Assembly: GCA_022844205.1 (NCBI GenBank)
Contig: JALHMF010000001.1
Coordinates: 645,023 to 709,022, forward strand
Reading direction: 5' to 3'
Origin: Xanthobacteraceae bacterium
Lineage (GTDB): Bacteria > Pseudomonadota > Alphaproteobacteria > Rhizobiales > Xanthobacteraceae
Length of the DNA: 64,000 bases
Under the pieces are notes generated by a model. It ran no database searches and was not told where the DNA came from. It was given only the letters and a program-made list of their open reading frames with translations. A program made the translations under genes and the position numbers. The first letter of the stretch is position 1. Each line of letters begins with the position of its first letter. Below, in pieces: positions 43,354 to 53,799 of the stretch.

Positions 43354-44919
43354 ATGAATCCGCTGGCGAATCCGCTCGCCCATACCGGCGAAGTCCTCGC
43401 CATGCACGCCGGAATGTTCCCGGACAAGGTCGCCGTGCGCGATCTGGAGCGGGCGATGACATTCCGGCAGTGGCACGCGCGCTCGTGCAGGCTTGCGAAT
43501 GCGCTGCTCGGGATCGGCCTCCGGAAAGGCGAGCGCGTTGGCGTGCTCGCCTATAATTGCCTCGAATGGGCGGAAATTTACGCCGCCGCCGCGATGGCCG
43601 GGCTGATCGTGGTGCCGATCAACTTCCGGCTGGTGGCGCCGGAGATCAAATACATTATTAAGAATGCCGAAGCGCGCGCGCTGATTTTCCAGGATGAATT
43701 TCTGGAGACAGTGGAAACGCTGAAAGCCGATCTCGATATTCCGCAGAAGAACTACATCTTGTTCGGCGCGAAGAAATCTTCCGCCTTTAGCGCCTATGAA
43801 AACATCCTCGGGGCCGGCCACGATACGCCTCCGGATGTGGCGGTTTCGCCCGACGATCCGTGGGCGCTCATGTACACGTCCGGCACCACCGGTAAACCCA
43901 AAGGCGCCATCCGCACTCATCGCGGCAGCGCGATGCTGTCGCTGGTGACGGCAACCGAGTTCAGCCTGACCACGCGCGATGCAGCACTGCTCGTAATGCC
44001 GATGTGTCACGCCAACTCGTTGTTCTTCTTCGGCGCGTTTTCCTATTGCGGGGCGGCCTCGACGATCTACAGCCGCAAAAGTTTCGATCCTGAACACTTG
44101 ATCAAGACGATGGCCGAAGGCGGCTCCACCTTCACCTCGCTCGTGCCAACGCATTACATCATGATGCTGGCGCTCCCGGAAGAAACCCGAGCGCGTTACA
44201 ACGTGGACTCAGTGACAAAACTTCTTGTTTCGTCGGCGCCCGCGCGCCGCGACACCAAGCTTGCAATCATGGAATATTTCAAGAATTCCGGCCTGTTCGA
44301 ACTCTATGGCTCCACCGAATGCGGCTGGGTCACGATGCTGCATCCCGACGAGCAGTTCTCCAAGCTCGGCTCGGTCGGCCGCGAAACCGTTGGCTCGAAA
44401 CGCATCCGGTTGCTCGATCCGGAAGGCAACGAAGTTCCGGACGGCGAGCCCGGCGAACTCTATTCCTGCAACGCACAGACGTTTGTCGGCTACTGGAAAC
44501 TGCCGGAGAAAACCAGGGAAGCCTTCCGTGGCGAGTACTGCACCGTGGGCGATCTCGCCCGCCGCGACGAGGATGGTTTCATCCAGCTCGTGGACCGCAA
44601 AAGCAACATGATCATTTCGGGCGGCGAGAACGTCTATCCGTCCGAAGTGGAGACCATGCTCGGCGCGCATCCGAAGGTAAAGGACGTGGCCGTGATCGGA
44701 GTGGCTGACCAGAAGTGGGGCGAGCGCGTGCATGCGGTCATCATTCCGCATGCGGGCGAGATCCTGCGCGAGCAAGACATCGAGGATTGGAGTCGCGAAC
44801 GCATCGCGGGCTACAAGCGCCCGCGTTCGGTAACATTTATCAAAGACGAGGACATGCCGCGCACGGCGACGGGAAAAATCCTGCACCGCATCTTGCGGGA
44901 AAAATTCGCGGCCAAATGA
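43354..44919 (+). CDS. AMP-dependent acyl-CoA synthetase/ligase
   Basis: The 521-residue enzyme activates a carboxylic acid to its CoA thioester through an acyl-AMP. Motifs are complete: P-loop YTSGTTGKPKG (residues ~176-186), LYGSTECG, YWKLPEKTREAF, GDLARRDEDGF, DRKSNMIISGGENVYP, and the C-terminal catalytic Lys in PRTATGKILH. The acid is not identifiable from sequence. The next gene, a thiamine-diphosphate enzyme, starts 14 bases on, so the two probably act in one pathway. The ribosome site of ATG 43354 is weak. Confidence 0.92.
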   Translation: MNPLANPLAHTGEVLAMHAGMFPDKVAVRDLERAMTFRQWHARSCRLANALLGIGLRKGERVGVLAYNCLEWAEIYAAAAMAGLIVVPINFRLVAPEIKYIIKNAEARALIFQDEFLETVETLKADLDIPQKNYILFGAKKSSAFSAYENILGAGHDTPPDVAVSPDDPWALMYTSGTTGKPKGAIRTHRGSAMLSLVTATEFSLTTRDAALLVMPMCHANSLFFFGAFSYCGAASTIYSRKSFDPEHLIKTMAEGGSTFTSLVPTHYIMMLALPEETRARYNVDSVTKLLVSSAPARRDTKLAIMEYFKNSGLFELYGSTECGWVTMLHPDEQFSKLGSVGRETVGSKRIRLLDPEGNEVPDGEPGELYSCNAQTFVGYWKLPEKTREAFRGEYCTVGDLARRDEDGFIQLVDRKSNMIISGGENVYPSEVETMLGAHPKVKDVAVIGVADQKWGERVHAVIIPHAGEILREQDIEDWSRERIAGYKRPRSVTFIKDEDMPRTATGKILHRILREKFAAK

Positions 44920-44933
44920 GCGGGTGAGGGCGC

Positions 44934-46670
44934 ATGAAAAAAGAATTCGAGACGCAGGATCTCAACGCCGACGAACATTCGTGCGCCGCCTGGATCGCGC
45001 GTTTTCTCAAGGCGCGCGGCATCGACCGTATTTTTGGCTTGCAGGGCGGACATATCCAGCCGATCTGGGATCACATCGCGCGACAGGGCATCCGCATCAT
45101 CGACGTCCGCGACGAAGGTGCCGCCGTCCACATGGCGCACGCCCACGCCGAACTGATGAATACATTTGGGGTCGCGATGGTGACGGCCGGCCCGGGCGTC
45201 ACGAACTGCGTCACTGCGATGGCGAACGCTTCGCTCGCGCGCGTGCCAGTGCTCTTGATCGGCGGCTGCACCTCGCGCCCGCAGGCGAATATGGGCCCGC
45301 TGCAGGACATTCCGCATGTCGATCTGCTGAAGCCCGTCTGCCGCACCGCGCGCACCGCTCGCGTGGCCGATCAGGTCATCCGCGAGTTCGACGAGGCCGT
45401 CTCAAGAGCGATGGGCGATGCCGGCGAGCCGGGTCCGGTGTACATCGAAATTCCGACCGATGTGCTGCGCACGCATGTGCAACCGAATCTGGTTTTGGAC
45501 GAATGGATGGCTGCAAAGCCGCCGCGCGCGATTCCGCCGAACCCGGACGACGTGAAGAAGGCGGTTGATCTGTTCTGGTCCGCGAAGCGGCCACTGGTGA
45601 TGACCGGACGCGGCGCGCGCAATGCGAGTAAATCGCTCGTTCGGTTTCTGGATGCGACCGGGGCACTTTATCTCGATACGCAGGAAAGCCGTGGCCTCGT
45701 GCCCGCCGATCATCCGTCCACCGCCGCCGCCGTTCGCGCGGCCGCGATGAAAGACGCCGATGTTGTGCTCCTGATCGGCCGCAAGCTCGACTATCAAACG
45801 GGTTACGGGTCGCCCGCCGTGTTTGAAAACGCCACCTTCATTCGTGTCGCGGATACCGCCGGCGAGTTGATCGACAACCGCCGCGGCCAGCCCGAGATGC
45901 TGGCGTCGCCGCATCTGGCACTCGACGCGATGGTAGCGCTGGCGGGCAATCGCGAGTCGGCGATCGACAAAAAATGGGCGGACGGGGTGCGCCAGAAGCA
46001 TAAAGAGCGTTCCGGCAAAAAAGAAAAAAGCCCGAGCATCGGCGCCGATGGAAAAATCCATCCACGCGTGATCTTCGACGCCATCGCCGAAGTGGCTGAG
46101 CCCGATTACATCGGGATCGCCGACGGCGGCGATTTGCTGAGTTTCGCCCGCACCGGCTTGCAGGCGACGACCTACATGGATGCAGGCTCGTTCGGTTGCC
46201 TCGGTGTCGGCGTGCCGTTTGCGGTGGCGGCGGCCCTCGCGATGCCGAAGCGTCAGGTGATTTCGGTGAATGGAGACGGCGCCTTCGGCATCAACGCGAT
46301 GGAGATCGACACCGCCGTGCGCCACGGCGCGAAATGCGTGTTCATTGTCTCCAACAATGCCGCCTGGAATATCGAACGCCTCGATCAGGAAATGAATTAC
46401 GGCGGCCGCGTCGTCGGCACCACCTTGCGCCATTCGGATTATGCCGCGATGGCGCGCGCACTCGGCGCGCATGGCGAGCGCGTGGAGCAGGCGGAGGACT
46501 TGCTGCCGGCCTTGCGGCGGGCATTAAAAAACGCGCCCGCACTGGTCGATGTCGTCACGTCGCAGACTGTATTGTCATCGGACGCGCAGAAGGGTCTCGG
46601 CTTCGTGCCGGACTATCAAGCGCTGACGGCGTGGGACGAAGCGGAGCAGAAGCGGCGCAAGCTGAATTAG
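44934..46670 (+). CDS. Thiamine-diphosphate-dependent enzyme, acetolactate synthase-like
   Basis: The 578-residue protein has the three-domain layout of the acetolactate synthase, oxalyl-CoA decarboxylase and 2-hydroxyacyl-CoA lyase superfamily. The activating glutamate is Glu61 in [12 protein letters not shown] central domain follows ([13 protein letters not shown]), and the ThDP/Mg motif is [15 protein letters not shown]...SNNAAWN (Asp448). It lacks a linked small regulatory subunit, so it is unlikely to be the biosynthetic acetolactate synthase. Its close coupling to an acyl-CoA ligase suggests a CoA-linked substrate, such as an oxalyl- or 2-hydroxyacyl-CoA. That is inference. Confidence 0.85.
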   Translation: MKKEFETQDLNADEHSCAAWIARFLKARGIDRIFGLQGGHIQPIWDHIARQGIRIIDVRDEGAAVHMAHAHAELMNTFGVAMVTAGPGVTNCVTAMANASLARVPVLLIGGCTSRPQANMGPLQDIPHVDLLKPVCRTARTARVADQVIREFDEAVSRAMGDAGEPGPVYIEIPTDVLRTHVQPNLVLDEWMAAKPPRAIPPNPDDVKKAVDLFWSAKRPLVMTGRGARNASKSLVRFLDATGALYLDTQESRGLVPADHPSTAAAVRAAAMKDADVVLLIGRKLDYQTGYGSPAVFENATFIRVADTAGELIDNRRGQPEMLASPHLALDAMVALAGNRESAIDKKWADGVRQKHKERSGKKEKSPSIGADGKIHPRVIFDAIAEVAEPDYIGIADGGDLLSFARTGLQATTYMDAGSFGCLGVGVPFAVAAALAMPKRQVISVNGDGAFGINAMEIDTAVRHGAKCVFIVSNNAAWNIERLDQEMNYGGRVVGTTLRHSDYAAMARALGAHGERVEQAEDLLPALRRALKNAPALVDVVTSQTVLSSDAQKGLGFVPDYQALTAWDEAEQKRRKLN

Positions 46671-46740
46671 CATTCGTCATTCCGTCCGAAGCCGGACGAA
46701 GTCCGGCGTAAAAGATTTAAGAGGCTCAAACTCAAACCGG

Positions 46741-46836
46741 CCTCATGCTGAGGAGCGCTGCGCAGCAGCGCGTCTCGAAGCAGAGGCCGCCCATCCTTGG
46801 AGACGCGCACCTTCAGTGCGCTCCTCAGGATGAGGC
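46741..46836. repeat. Two adjacent units of the CTCATCCTGAGGAG / GTCTCGAAGG repeat
   Basis: Unit one (46741-46786) reads CCTCATGCTGAGGAGCGC and CGCGTCTCGAAGCAGAGG around a GC-rich hairpin. Unit two (46792-46836) lies in the opposite orientation, from CATCCTTGGAGACGCGC to GCGCTCCTCAGGATGAGG. Both are slightly diverged copies of the family at 6981-7082. They fill the interval between two converging genes. Confidence 0.8.
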
Positions 46837-46886
46837 GGATCGAGTACTTTACGCCGACTCGTTTGCGCGTCCGGGATGACGTTGAA

Positions 46887-48668
46887 TTAAAGCTGATACG
46901 CCGTCCGGAAGCCGCCCCAGTGGCGGCCGTTCACGCGGATGGGAGCGGCGACTTCCTTCATCATCACGACGCGGCCGCCGCCGAGATCGCGCGGGTTCGA
47001 CTGGATGAGATACGGCCTTGTGTTGCGCGCGGCACATAGTCCGGCGCGCGTGTCGAAAATGCGCTTGTTGCGGCTGTGCGCATTGTTCCAGTTCACATCG
47101 CCCTCGCGCTGCGGATGCGAATAGTCGTTGTTGTGCACCGGCAGATAACCATTGCGGTCGACGGCAACGCAGAACAGCATCCTCTGGTCTTCCTTCAGGT
47201 AGCGCTCCATGAAGGGCGGAAGCACTTCTTCCAGCAGCGAAAGATACTTCGTCGTGTATTGCGGCGGATTGGTACCGGGAATCTGCACATAGTTGTTGTC
47301 GAAGAGATCGGCGGCGGAAATCCGGTGTTCCTTCACCAGCGCTTCCAGCGCCTGCGAGATTTCGTGCGCGCTTTTCATGGCGCGGTCGATGAAGCCGCGG
47401 TTTTCCTCGCGCACGGACTCAAGCTGCGCAACGAGGCGTTCGCGGACAGCGGCGTCCACTACCGTGAAATGAACATGCAGACCGAGTTTGCTGCGGTTCA
47501 CTACGCGGCCCTGGAATTTTCCAATCCCGTCAATGGAAACCACGCAGTTCGATCCGGTGACGACATTCGTCTCGTTCGACGGCGCCAGCAGCGCGCCCTG
47601 TTCGCCAAGATCGACCGTTTTGGCGCCGATGGTTTCGCCCCCGACATCCACCCGCGCCGGGATGCTGCAAGGCAGCCGGTCGATCTTGCGCCGGTCGCCG
47701 ATTTCCGTCTGCCGCAGGAAAATAGAGAAGCGCATGCGCAGTTTGGTCACAAGATCGGCCGCGGTCTTGCCGGACTGATCGACGACCAGGATTTCCTTCG
47801 TCGCCTGTTCGGCGGCATTCTTGATGTCGCTGGTGCCCGCCGCGACCTGCCGCACGAAACCGGAAGTCGTCGTGGCGTTGCGCGAAAGTTCTCCTGCCGC
47901 CGCACCCTGTTCCTCGACAGCCGCGGCAATGGCGGTGAATACCGGGCGGATATTGTCGATCTCGGCCGCGATGCGGCCCAGCGCTTCGATCGAGGTCTGG
48001 GCGTCGTGCTGCAATTTCTCGATGCGGCGCGCGATTTCGTCGGTCGCTTTCTGGGTTGCCACCGATAGCGACTTCACTTCGTTCGCGACCACCGCGAAGC
48101 CGCGGCCGGCGTCGCCGGCCCGTGCCGCTTCGATGGAGGCGTTCAGCGCCAGCAAGTTCGTCTGCTTCGCGATCTTGGAAATCAGCCCCACCACGGTGCC
48201 GATCTCGGCGGAAGAGGTTTTCAGGCTATCGACGCTGGAACCCGCTTCCTTCGCCGCATGGGTCGCCTTATCGGTGAGCCGGCCCGCGATCTCGACCTGG
48301 TTGCCGATTTCGCCGGAGGATTGCGCGAGTTCTTCGGTAGCGGCGGCAAGCTGGTTTACATCTTCTTCGGAAGTCTGCACCAGCCGCTCGAGGCTGCCGG
48401 TGCGGGCATCGATTGATTCCAGTGCTTTTGTGGAAGCGCTGATGCCGGTGTGAACGTTCCCAGCGGCTTTGCCCACATCCGAAATGAGCTTGGCGAGATC
48501 GGCCTCAAAGAAGTCCAGCGACTCGCGCGCGCTCGCAAGCGCTTCGTCGAGCCGCCTTGCGACTTCAGGATCCTGTTCGGGGATTGCAGGCGTTAGCGCT
48601 GGAGCCTGCTCGGGCAGCTCCGGCGCGGACTGCTCAGTCCGGCGCACCAGTTTCGCGAAGAAAGCCAT
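46887..48668 (-). CDS. Soluble methyl-accepting chemotaxis-type protein with PilZ and C-terminal sensor domain
   Basis: The 593-residue protein has the chemoreceptor signalling hairpin in its first half (tip [20 protein letters not shown]), flanked by heptad repeats. A PilZ-like domain follows at about residues 320-410 ([26 protein letters not shown]). The C-terminal sensor-like domain has [34 protein letters not shown] and [17 protein letters not shown]. No membrane segment is seen, so it should be cytoplasmic. PilZ suggests cyclic-di-GMP input. ATG 48668 is preferred over a TTG 29 codons upstream. Confidence 0.9.
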   Translation of the reverse strand: MAFFAKLVRRTEQSAPELPEQAPALTPAIPEQDPEVARRLDEALASARESLDFFEADLAKLISDVGKAAGNVHTGISASTKALESIDARTGSLERLVQTSEEDVNQLAAATEELAQSSGEIGNQVEIAGRLTDKATHAAKEAGSSVDSLKTSSAEIGTVVGLISKIAKQTNLLALNASIEAARAGDAGRGFAVVANEVKSLSVATQKATDEIARRIEKLQHDAQTSIEALGRIAAEIDNIRPVFTAIAAAVEEQGAAAGELSRNATTTSGFVRQVAAGTSDIKNAAEQATKEILVVDQSGKTAADLVTKLRMRFSIFLRQTEIGDRRKIDRLPCSIPARVDVGGETIGAKTVDLGEQGALLAPSNETNVVTGSNCVVSIDGIGKFQGRVVNRSKLGLHVHFTVVDAAVRERLVAQLESVREENRGFIDRAMKSAHEISQALEALVKEHRISAADLFDNNYVQIPGTNPPQYTTKYLSLLEEVLPPFMERYLKEDQRMLFCVAVDRNGYLPVHNNDYSHPQREGDVNWNNAHSRNKRIFDTRAGLCAARNTRPYLIQSNPRDLGGGRVVMMKEVAAPIRVNGRHWGGFRTAYQL

Positions 48669-48758
48669 CGCGCGTTTTCCCAGCCGCCTGGCCGACCGCT
48701 TATGATGCGCAGTGGCTCGGGCTTTCGAAACTGTTGCCCCGATATGGTTAACCAATTC

Positions 48759-49460
48759 CTAACGCGCGGCGGTGCCGTTCAACTTAAGCAGGCTAAACAC
48801 GGCCGGCGGCACATCTTTCAGGTGATCCACCACCCGGTCGGCGTTGAGCTGTGCCGGGGAAATATCGGTGTAGCCGAAGCTGACCGCGATCACGGGGCAG
48901 CCGGCCGCCCTAGCGGTGGCGACATCCACATTGGAGTCGCCGATCAGGATGGCGCGCTCCATGTCGCCGCCTGCCGTTTCCACGGCTTTTATAAGGTGAC
49001 CGGGGTGGGGCTTCTTCATCGAAAAGGTATCCGCACCCGCGATGAAATCGAACCGGCTTGCCAGGCCAAGCAGGTTCAGGAGCTTCACGGAATAGGCTTC
49101 CGGCTTATTCGTGCAAACCACGAGCCGCGCGCCTTCGGCCGTCAGCGCATCGAGCGCTTCCTTCGCGCCGGGAAACGGCTTCGAATGATCGGCGATATGC
49201 TTGTCGTAGAATTCGAGAAACGCATCCAAGTTGCGGTCGATCTCGGAGCCGGGCAGGGAAACGCCGCGCATGGTGAAGGCGCGCTCGATCATCACCTTCG
49301 CGCCTCGCCCGACCAGCATGCCCACATCCTGCATGGTCACGGGCGCAAGGCTGGCTTTGCCCATGACATAATTGAGCGCCCCGATGAGATCGGGTGCGGT
49401 ATCGACAAGGGTGCCGTCGAGGTCGAAGGCGACAGTGGGGCGGGTTGTCATCTTGCTCAT
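48759..49460 (-). CDS. gph: Phosphoglycolate phosphatase (HAD superfamily)
   Basis: The 233-residue enzyme has the HAD nucleophile motif AFDLDGTLVDTAPDL (Asp13, Asp15), the Thr/Ser motif VVCTNKP, a Lys in MKKPHP and the acidic motif IGDSNVDVATARAAG. It removes 2-phosphoglycolate made during DNA repair or photorespiratory chemistry. In relatives gph is commonly near rpiA and glutathione reductase; here it is separated from rpiA (52528) by three kilobases that include the fusion gene and a dehydrogenase gene. Confidence 0.92.
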   Translation of the reverse strand: MSKMTTRPTVAFDLDGTLVDTAPDLIGALNYVMGKASLAPVTMQDVGMLVGRGAKVMIERAFTMRGVSLPGSEIDRNLDAFLEFYDKHIADHSKPFPGAKEALDALTAEGARLVVCTNKPEAYSVKLLNLLGLASRFDFIAGADTFSMKKPHPGHLIKAVETAGGDMERAILIGDSNVDVATARAAGCPVIAVSFGYTDISPAQLNADRVVDHLKDVPPAVFSLLKLNGTAAR

Positions 49461-49611
49461 TCGCCTGTGTTTATCGTGGATACTCGTTTACTGGCTTTTT
49501 TCTCCATCTTCGCCACTCATTCCTGCGGCTTCGGCGCGCATCTGTGGTGCCATCTAAATATAACCCACATTCTGTAGCGAATGTTCGCCGGAACAGGATG
49601 GGGTCGATAGT

Positions 49612-50952
49612 ATGCTTTGGAAGCGGTTGGAAGTGCGGGGCATCAGACATCGCAAATGGCGCTTGATGCTCGCGCTGATGCTGGCGCCATTTGCAGCTTT
49701 TGCGTTCATCGGCTCTGGCTGGATGGCAAGGGATTTCGGTAGCCTCGCCGAACAAAGGTGGGATTTTGTTTGCCTCGCCGTGGCGCTTCTGGGGATCGCC
49801 ATGCGGGTGACCATGGCGGGACATGGTCAGATCGCGGATCCCGGAAAATTTCTGGCGGACGTGCCGCTTCGGACGGATGGGTTCTATTCGCTCATCCGTC
49901 ATCCCGATTATCTCGCCAACTTTCTGATCCAGCTCGGCGTCGTACTGCTTTTGAAAAGCGTGCTCTTCACCGCGCTGGCCGTCGTCGTGGCGTATCTCTA
50001 TTACGAGCGGCTGGCGCTTGCGAAAGAGCGCATGATGCTCAAACGTCACGGCGACCAGTTCTCGGCCTGGGCGAAGCGCACGCCGTTGCTCATCCCCCAA
50101 TTTTCCACGTGGGTGAAGCCCGCGACAAATTTCGATTTCAGGATGGCGCTTCGCGGCGAGGCGGTGACGTTCGCGTTCATGGGCCTCAGCTTTTTCGTGC
50201 TGGAGACGCTCGAAGGAACGATGCTCGATGGCCTGCCGTTCTGGGAGTGGGTCGAAAGAGAGCCGCACTGGATCGGGCTGCTTCTAGTCGGCGGGGCGAT
50301 TTTCTGGACGCAGCTCTCTCGCGTATGGGCGGTCGCAATGCTGGTGATGACATCACTGGCATTTGGCGCATGGCAGTTGCGAACGGTATTGCCTTTTTCC
50401 TACGTGCAAAACGAGCATGCCGCGATGGAGGCATTGTCATCCGGCGGTTATGTGCTGCTGCTTCGTCACGCGCTGACCACCGGAAACGATCAGGTTGTCG
50501 ATATGAACGATTGCTCGACTCAGCGAGTGCTCAGCGACATTGGGCGTGAGCAGGCGCGGGTCATCGGACGAATGCTCCGTGAACAGGGAATTCGATTCGC
50601 AAGAACGATCTCCTCCCAGTATTGCCGGGCGCAAGAGACCGCGAAGCTTGTCGGCGCCGAAGCGGTAGAGACGATGAGCAATCTCAACGAACAGCCGATT
50701 CATCTGACCTTGCTAGAGCAATTATTCGGTCAGTCCGACAAGGATGAGCGCATCCTGCGGCCAATCCGCGAAGCGATCCGCGATTGGCGAGGCGAGGGCA
50801 ATCTTCTGCTCGTCTCGCATGCGGGGATTATCCGAAACTTGACGTATGACTCTCTTCATATGGGGGAGGGCTTTGTGCTCAAGCCCGACCCGCAATCGCG
50901 CGAGGGGTTCACAGTCGTCGGCAAGATTTTGCAGCCGGCTGGGCGCAACTAA
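49612..50952 (+). CDS. Fusion of an isoprenylcysteine-methyltransferase-like membrane domain with a histidine phosphatase
   Basis: The 446-residue protein has two parts. The first ~260 residues hold about seven membrane helices and the ICMT/PEMT-type SAM-dependent motif LRTDGFYSLIRHPDYLANFL (residues ~86-105), with YERLALAKERMMLKRHGDQF ending in TPLLIP. The last ~170 residues form a histidine phosphatase: LLLRHALTTG with Arg285-His286 (phospho-acceptor), SSQYCRAQETA, and the second His403 in SHAGI. The phosphatase half resembles exported Ais-like enzymes with NDCSTQRVLSDIGREQAR. The frame is continuous with no internal stop or start needed. Substrates are unknown; a lipid- or envelope-directed role is inferred. 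Confidence 0.85.
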   Translation: MLWKRLEVRGIRHRKWRLMLALMLAPFAAFAFIGSGWMARDFGSLAEQRWDFVCLAVALLGIAMRVTMAGHGQIADPGKFLADVPLRTDGFYSLIRHPDYLANFLIQLGVVLLLKSVLFTALAVVVAYLYYERLALAKERMMLKRHGDQFSAWAKRTPLLIPQFSTWVKPATNFDFRMALRGEAVTFAFMGLSFFVLETLEGTMLDGLPFWEWVEREPHWIGLLLVGGAIFWTQLSRVWAVAMLVMTSLAFGAWQLRTVLPFSYVQNEHAAMEALSSGGYVLLLRHALTTGNDQVVDMNDCSTQRVLSDIGREQARVIGRMLREQGIRFARTISSQYCRAQETAKLVGAEAVETMSNLNEQPIHLTLLEQLFGQSDKDERILRPIREAIRDWRGEGNLLLVSHAGIIRNLTYDSLHMGEGFVLKPDPQSREGFTVVGKILQPAGRN

Positions 50953-51076
50953 GCAATTCCTTGTGAAGTACCAAGGCGCGAACTGACCGCTCAATGCGGG
51001 CAGATTGGCGCGCATCCCGGCTTCATGCTAGAAACCGCACTCGCCCCCTTATCTTCAAGCGAGCCCGGAGTGCGCC

Positions 51077-52522
51077 ATGAAACTCGCTGACCCGACGCTG
51101 CTGCGTGACCAGTGCTACGTCGATGGAGCCTGGATCGGCAAAGGAGCCGACCCGGTGGAAAATCCGGCGACCGGCGAAATCCTCGCCAAGGTCCCGCATT
51201 TCGGCAAGGACGAAGCGCTCGCGGCGGTGACCGCCGCCCACGCCGCATTCCCGGCATGGTCGAAGCGCACGGCCAAGGATCGCGCGGCACTCTTGAAGAA
51301 GTGGTACGAGCTGATCCTCGCCAACAAGGAGGATCTGGCACTCATCATGACCTCGGAGCAGGGCAAGCCGCTCGCCGAGGCCAAGGGGGAGATCGAGTTT
51401 TCCGCTTCCTTCGTTGAATTGTTCGCCGAAGAAGCGAAACGTATTTACGGCGAAACGATCCCTTCCCCCCGCACGGATTCCCGCGTCATTGTCCTCAAGC
51501 AGCCGATCGGTGTGATCGCGGCCATCACGCCGTGGAATTTTCCGGCGGCGATGATCACCCGCAAGCTCGCGCCCGCCATCGCGGTCGGCTGCACGGCGGT
51601 GCTGAAGCCCGCACCCGAGACACCGCTCACGGCGCTGGCGCTTGTTGAGCTTGCGCACCGCGCGGGCATTCCCAAGGGCGTCGTCAACGTGATTACCGGC
51701 GATGCGCCGGCGATCGGCGAAGTCTTCACCGGCGATCCGCGCATACGCCTGATCGCTTTCACCGGCTCCACCGATGTCGGCAAGCTCCTGATGCGTCAGG
51801 CTGCTTCCACCGTGAAAAAGGTGGCGCTGGAGCTTGGCGGCAACGCGCCTTTCATCGTGTTCGACGACGCCGATATCGATGCGGCGGTCGAGGGTGCGAT
51901 GTTCTCCAAATACCGCAACATGGGCCAGACCTGCATCTGCGCCAACCGCATCTATGTGCAGGACAAGATCTATGACGTTTTCGTCGAAAAATTTTCCGCC
52001 GCCGTGATGAAGCTGAAAGTCGGCAAGGGCACCGAGGTCGGCGTACTGCAGGGACCGCTGATCAACATGAAAGCGGTGGAGAAAGTGGAGCGCCACATCG
52101 CCGACGCCGTTCAGGGCGGCGCCAAGGTGATGGTCGGCGGCAAGCGTCACTCATTGGGACGCACCTTCTTCGAGCCGACCGTGCTTTCCGGTGTCACCAC
52201 GCGGATGCTGGTCACGCGCGAGGAAACATTCGGCCCGCTGGCCCCGGTCTATAAGTTCGCGACCGAGCAGGAAGCGATCGACATGGCGAATGCGACGCAG
52301 TTCGGCCTCGCCGCCTATTTCTTCGGCCGCGATGTCGGACGTTGTTTCAGGGTCGCCGAGGCGCTCGAATACGGCATGATCGGCGTGAACACCGGCTCGA
52401 TCACCTTTGAAGGCGCGCCCTTCGGCGGCGTGAAGGAATCCGGCATCGGCCGCGAGGGCTCGCATCACGGGGTCGAGGAATTCCTCGAGATGAAATATCT
52501 GATGCTGGGCGGGATCCACTGA
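51077..52522 (+). CDS. gabD: NAD(P)-dependent succinate-semialdehyde dehydrogenase
   Basis: The 481-residue enzyme oxidises succinate semialdehyde to succinate in the GABA shunt. It has the aldehyde-dehydrogenase signatures [10 protein letters not shown], the NAD-binding FTGSTDVGK, the glutamate in LELGGNAPF, and the catalytic Cys286 in GQTCICANR, where the second Cys two residues on is typical of GabD. The C-terminal [14 protein letters not shown] is as in the family. It ends six bases before rpiA on the same strand. Confidence 0.93.
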   Translation: MKLADPTLLRDQCYVDGAWIGKGADPVENPATGEILAKVPHFGKDEALAAVTAAHAAFPAWSKRTAKDRAALLKKWYELILANKEDLALIMTSEQGKPLAEAKGEIEFSASFVELFAEEAKRIYGETIPSPRTDSRVIVLKQPIGVIAAITPWNFPAAMITRKLAPAIAVGCTAVLKPAPETPLTALALVELAHRAGIPKGVVNVITGDAPAIGEVFTGDPRIRLIAFTGSTDVGKLLMRQAASTVKKVALELGGNAPFIVFDDADIDAAVEGAMFSKYRNMGQTCICANRIYVQDKIYDVFVEKFSAAVMKLKVGKGTEVGVLQGPLINMKAVEKVERHIADAVQGGAKVMVGGKRHSLGRTFFEPTVLSGVTTRMLVTREETFGPLAPVYKFATEQEAIDMANATQFGLAAYFFGRDVGRCFRVAEALEYGMIGVNTGSITFEGAPFGGVKESGIGREGSHHGVEEFLEMKYLMLGGIH

Positions 52523-52527
52523 CGCGA

Positions 52528-53247
52528 ATGGTGGCGGTCGCGAAATCAATCGACATCGACGCGCTGAAGCGCAAAGCCGCGGCGCGCGCGCTCGACTATG
52601 TGAAGCCCGGCATGAAGCTCGGTCTCGGCACCGGTTCGACCGCGGCGCACTTCGTCGATCTCCTCGCCGAAAAAGTGCGCGGCGGGCTGAAGATCGTCGG
52701 CGTGCCCACCTCCGAGGCGACTCGCGCGCAGGCCGAAAAACTCGGCGTGCCGCTGACCACCCTCGAACAGGAACCGCGCCTCGACCTCACCATTGATGGC
52801 GCCGATGAATTCGACCCGGACCTCAACCTCATCAAGGGGGGCGGGGGTGCGCTTTTACGCGAAAAAATAGTGGCCGCCGCTTCCACCGAAATGATCGTGG
52901 TGGCCGACGAGTCGAAGCGGGTGGAGCGGCTCGGCCGCTTCCCGCTGCCGATCGAAGTGGTGGATTTCGGGCTTAAAGCCACGACTTTGGCCCTGGAAGC
53001 CGCCATTAAGGGCGCCAAATGCTCCGGCCCACTCAAACTCCGGCATAAGACGGACGGCCATGTTTTCGTCACGGATCAGGGACACTTGATTCTGGATGCC
53101 GGACTCGGCGCTATCCCGGACGCGCGCATTCTTGCGCGCGCCCTTGCGGAAGTGCCGGGGGTCGTAGAACACGGCTTATTCATCGGGCTTGCCCGCCGGG
53201 TGATCCTCGCCGGAAGCGGGGGGATCAGCGTGGTGGAGCGGCCATGA
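52528..53247 (+). CDS. rpiA: Ribose-5-phosphate isomerase A
   Basis: RpiA interconverts ribose 5-phosphate and ribulose 5-phosphate. The 239-residue protein has [14 protein letters not shown], the active-site [20 protein letters not shown] with catalytic acids, and the Lys in [11 protein letters not shown]. Length is normal. The start ATG 52528 is five bases after the dehydrogenase stop, so coupling with gabD is likely. Confidence 0.95.
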   Translation: MVAVAKSIDIDALKRKAAARALDYVKPGMKLGLGTGSTAAHFVDLLAEKVRGGLKIVGVPTSEATRAQAEKLGVPLTTLEQEPRLDLTIDGADEFDPDLNLIKGGGGALLREKIVAAASTEMIVVADESKRVERLGRFPLPIEVVDFGLKATTLALEAAIKGAKCSGPLKLRHKTDGHVFVTDQGHLILDAGLGAIPDARILARALAEVPGVVEHGLFIGLARRVILAGSGGISVVERP

Positions 53248-53272
53248 CTTATAGACTCAGAGGGAGACCGAG

Positions 53273-53782
53273 ATGTTCCGTAATTTTGTAGCCGGCGCGC
53301 TTCGCGCAGGCGCACTTGTGATCGTGCTTGCCGGCTTCAGCGGAGCCGCCTTCGCCCAGCAGCCAGCTGCCACCAACGTGCAGCTCGGACGCGATATCGT
53401 CGAGGCATCGGGCGCCACGCGCGCGTTCGATGGCGTCGTGCCCTCGATCATGCAGCAGACCGCCAATATCTTCACCCAGCAGAATCCCGATCTTCAGAAG
53501 GAGATTGGGGCGTCGCTGAAGGGCCTCTCCACCGAATTCGAGAAGCGCAAGGTCGAGGTGGTCGATATCGTCTCCCGCGTTTATGCGAGTCGCTTCTCCG
53601 AGGCGGAGTTGAAGGAAATCCTCGCCTTTTATCGCTCGCCCACCGGCAAGAAGTTCGTCGTCCAGCTCCCCTCGATCCTGGAAGAGAGCTATCAGAAAAC
53701 CCAGGAATGGGGCGGCAAGCTTTCCGAGGAAATCGTCATCAAGCTGCGCGCCGACATGAAGAAAAAAGGCCACACGATCTGA
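53273..53782 (+). CDS. DUF2059 periplasmic protein
   Basis: The 169-residue protein has a signal peptide ending AFA-Q (residue 27-28) and a helical DUF2059 domain with YASRFSEAELKEILAFYRSPTGKKF, the family hallmark. Function is unknown. It commonly lies between rpiA and glutathione reductase in Hyphomicrobiales; here the tricarboxylate transporter genes stand between it and gor. A GGGAG ribosome site precedes ATG 53273. Confidence 0.92.
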   Translation: MFRNFVAGALRAGALVIVLAGFSGAAFAQQPAATNVQLGRDIVEASGATRAFDGVVPSIMQQTANIFTQQNPDLQKEIGASLKGLSTEFEKRKVEVVDIVSRVYASRFSEAELKEILAFYRSPTGKKFVVQLPSILEESYQKTQEWGGKLSEEIVIKLRADMKKKGHTI

Positions 53783-53799
53783 TTTCTGCCGCGCGCGGA

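Noticed and set aside
46741-46836. CRISPR-like or insertion-sequence origin for the clustered repeats
   Set aside because: There are only two diverged units in opposite orientation, with no spacers and no transposase.
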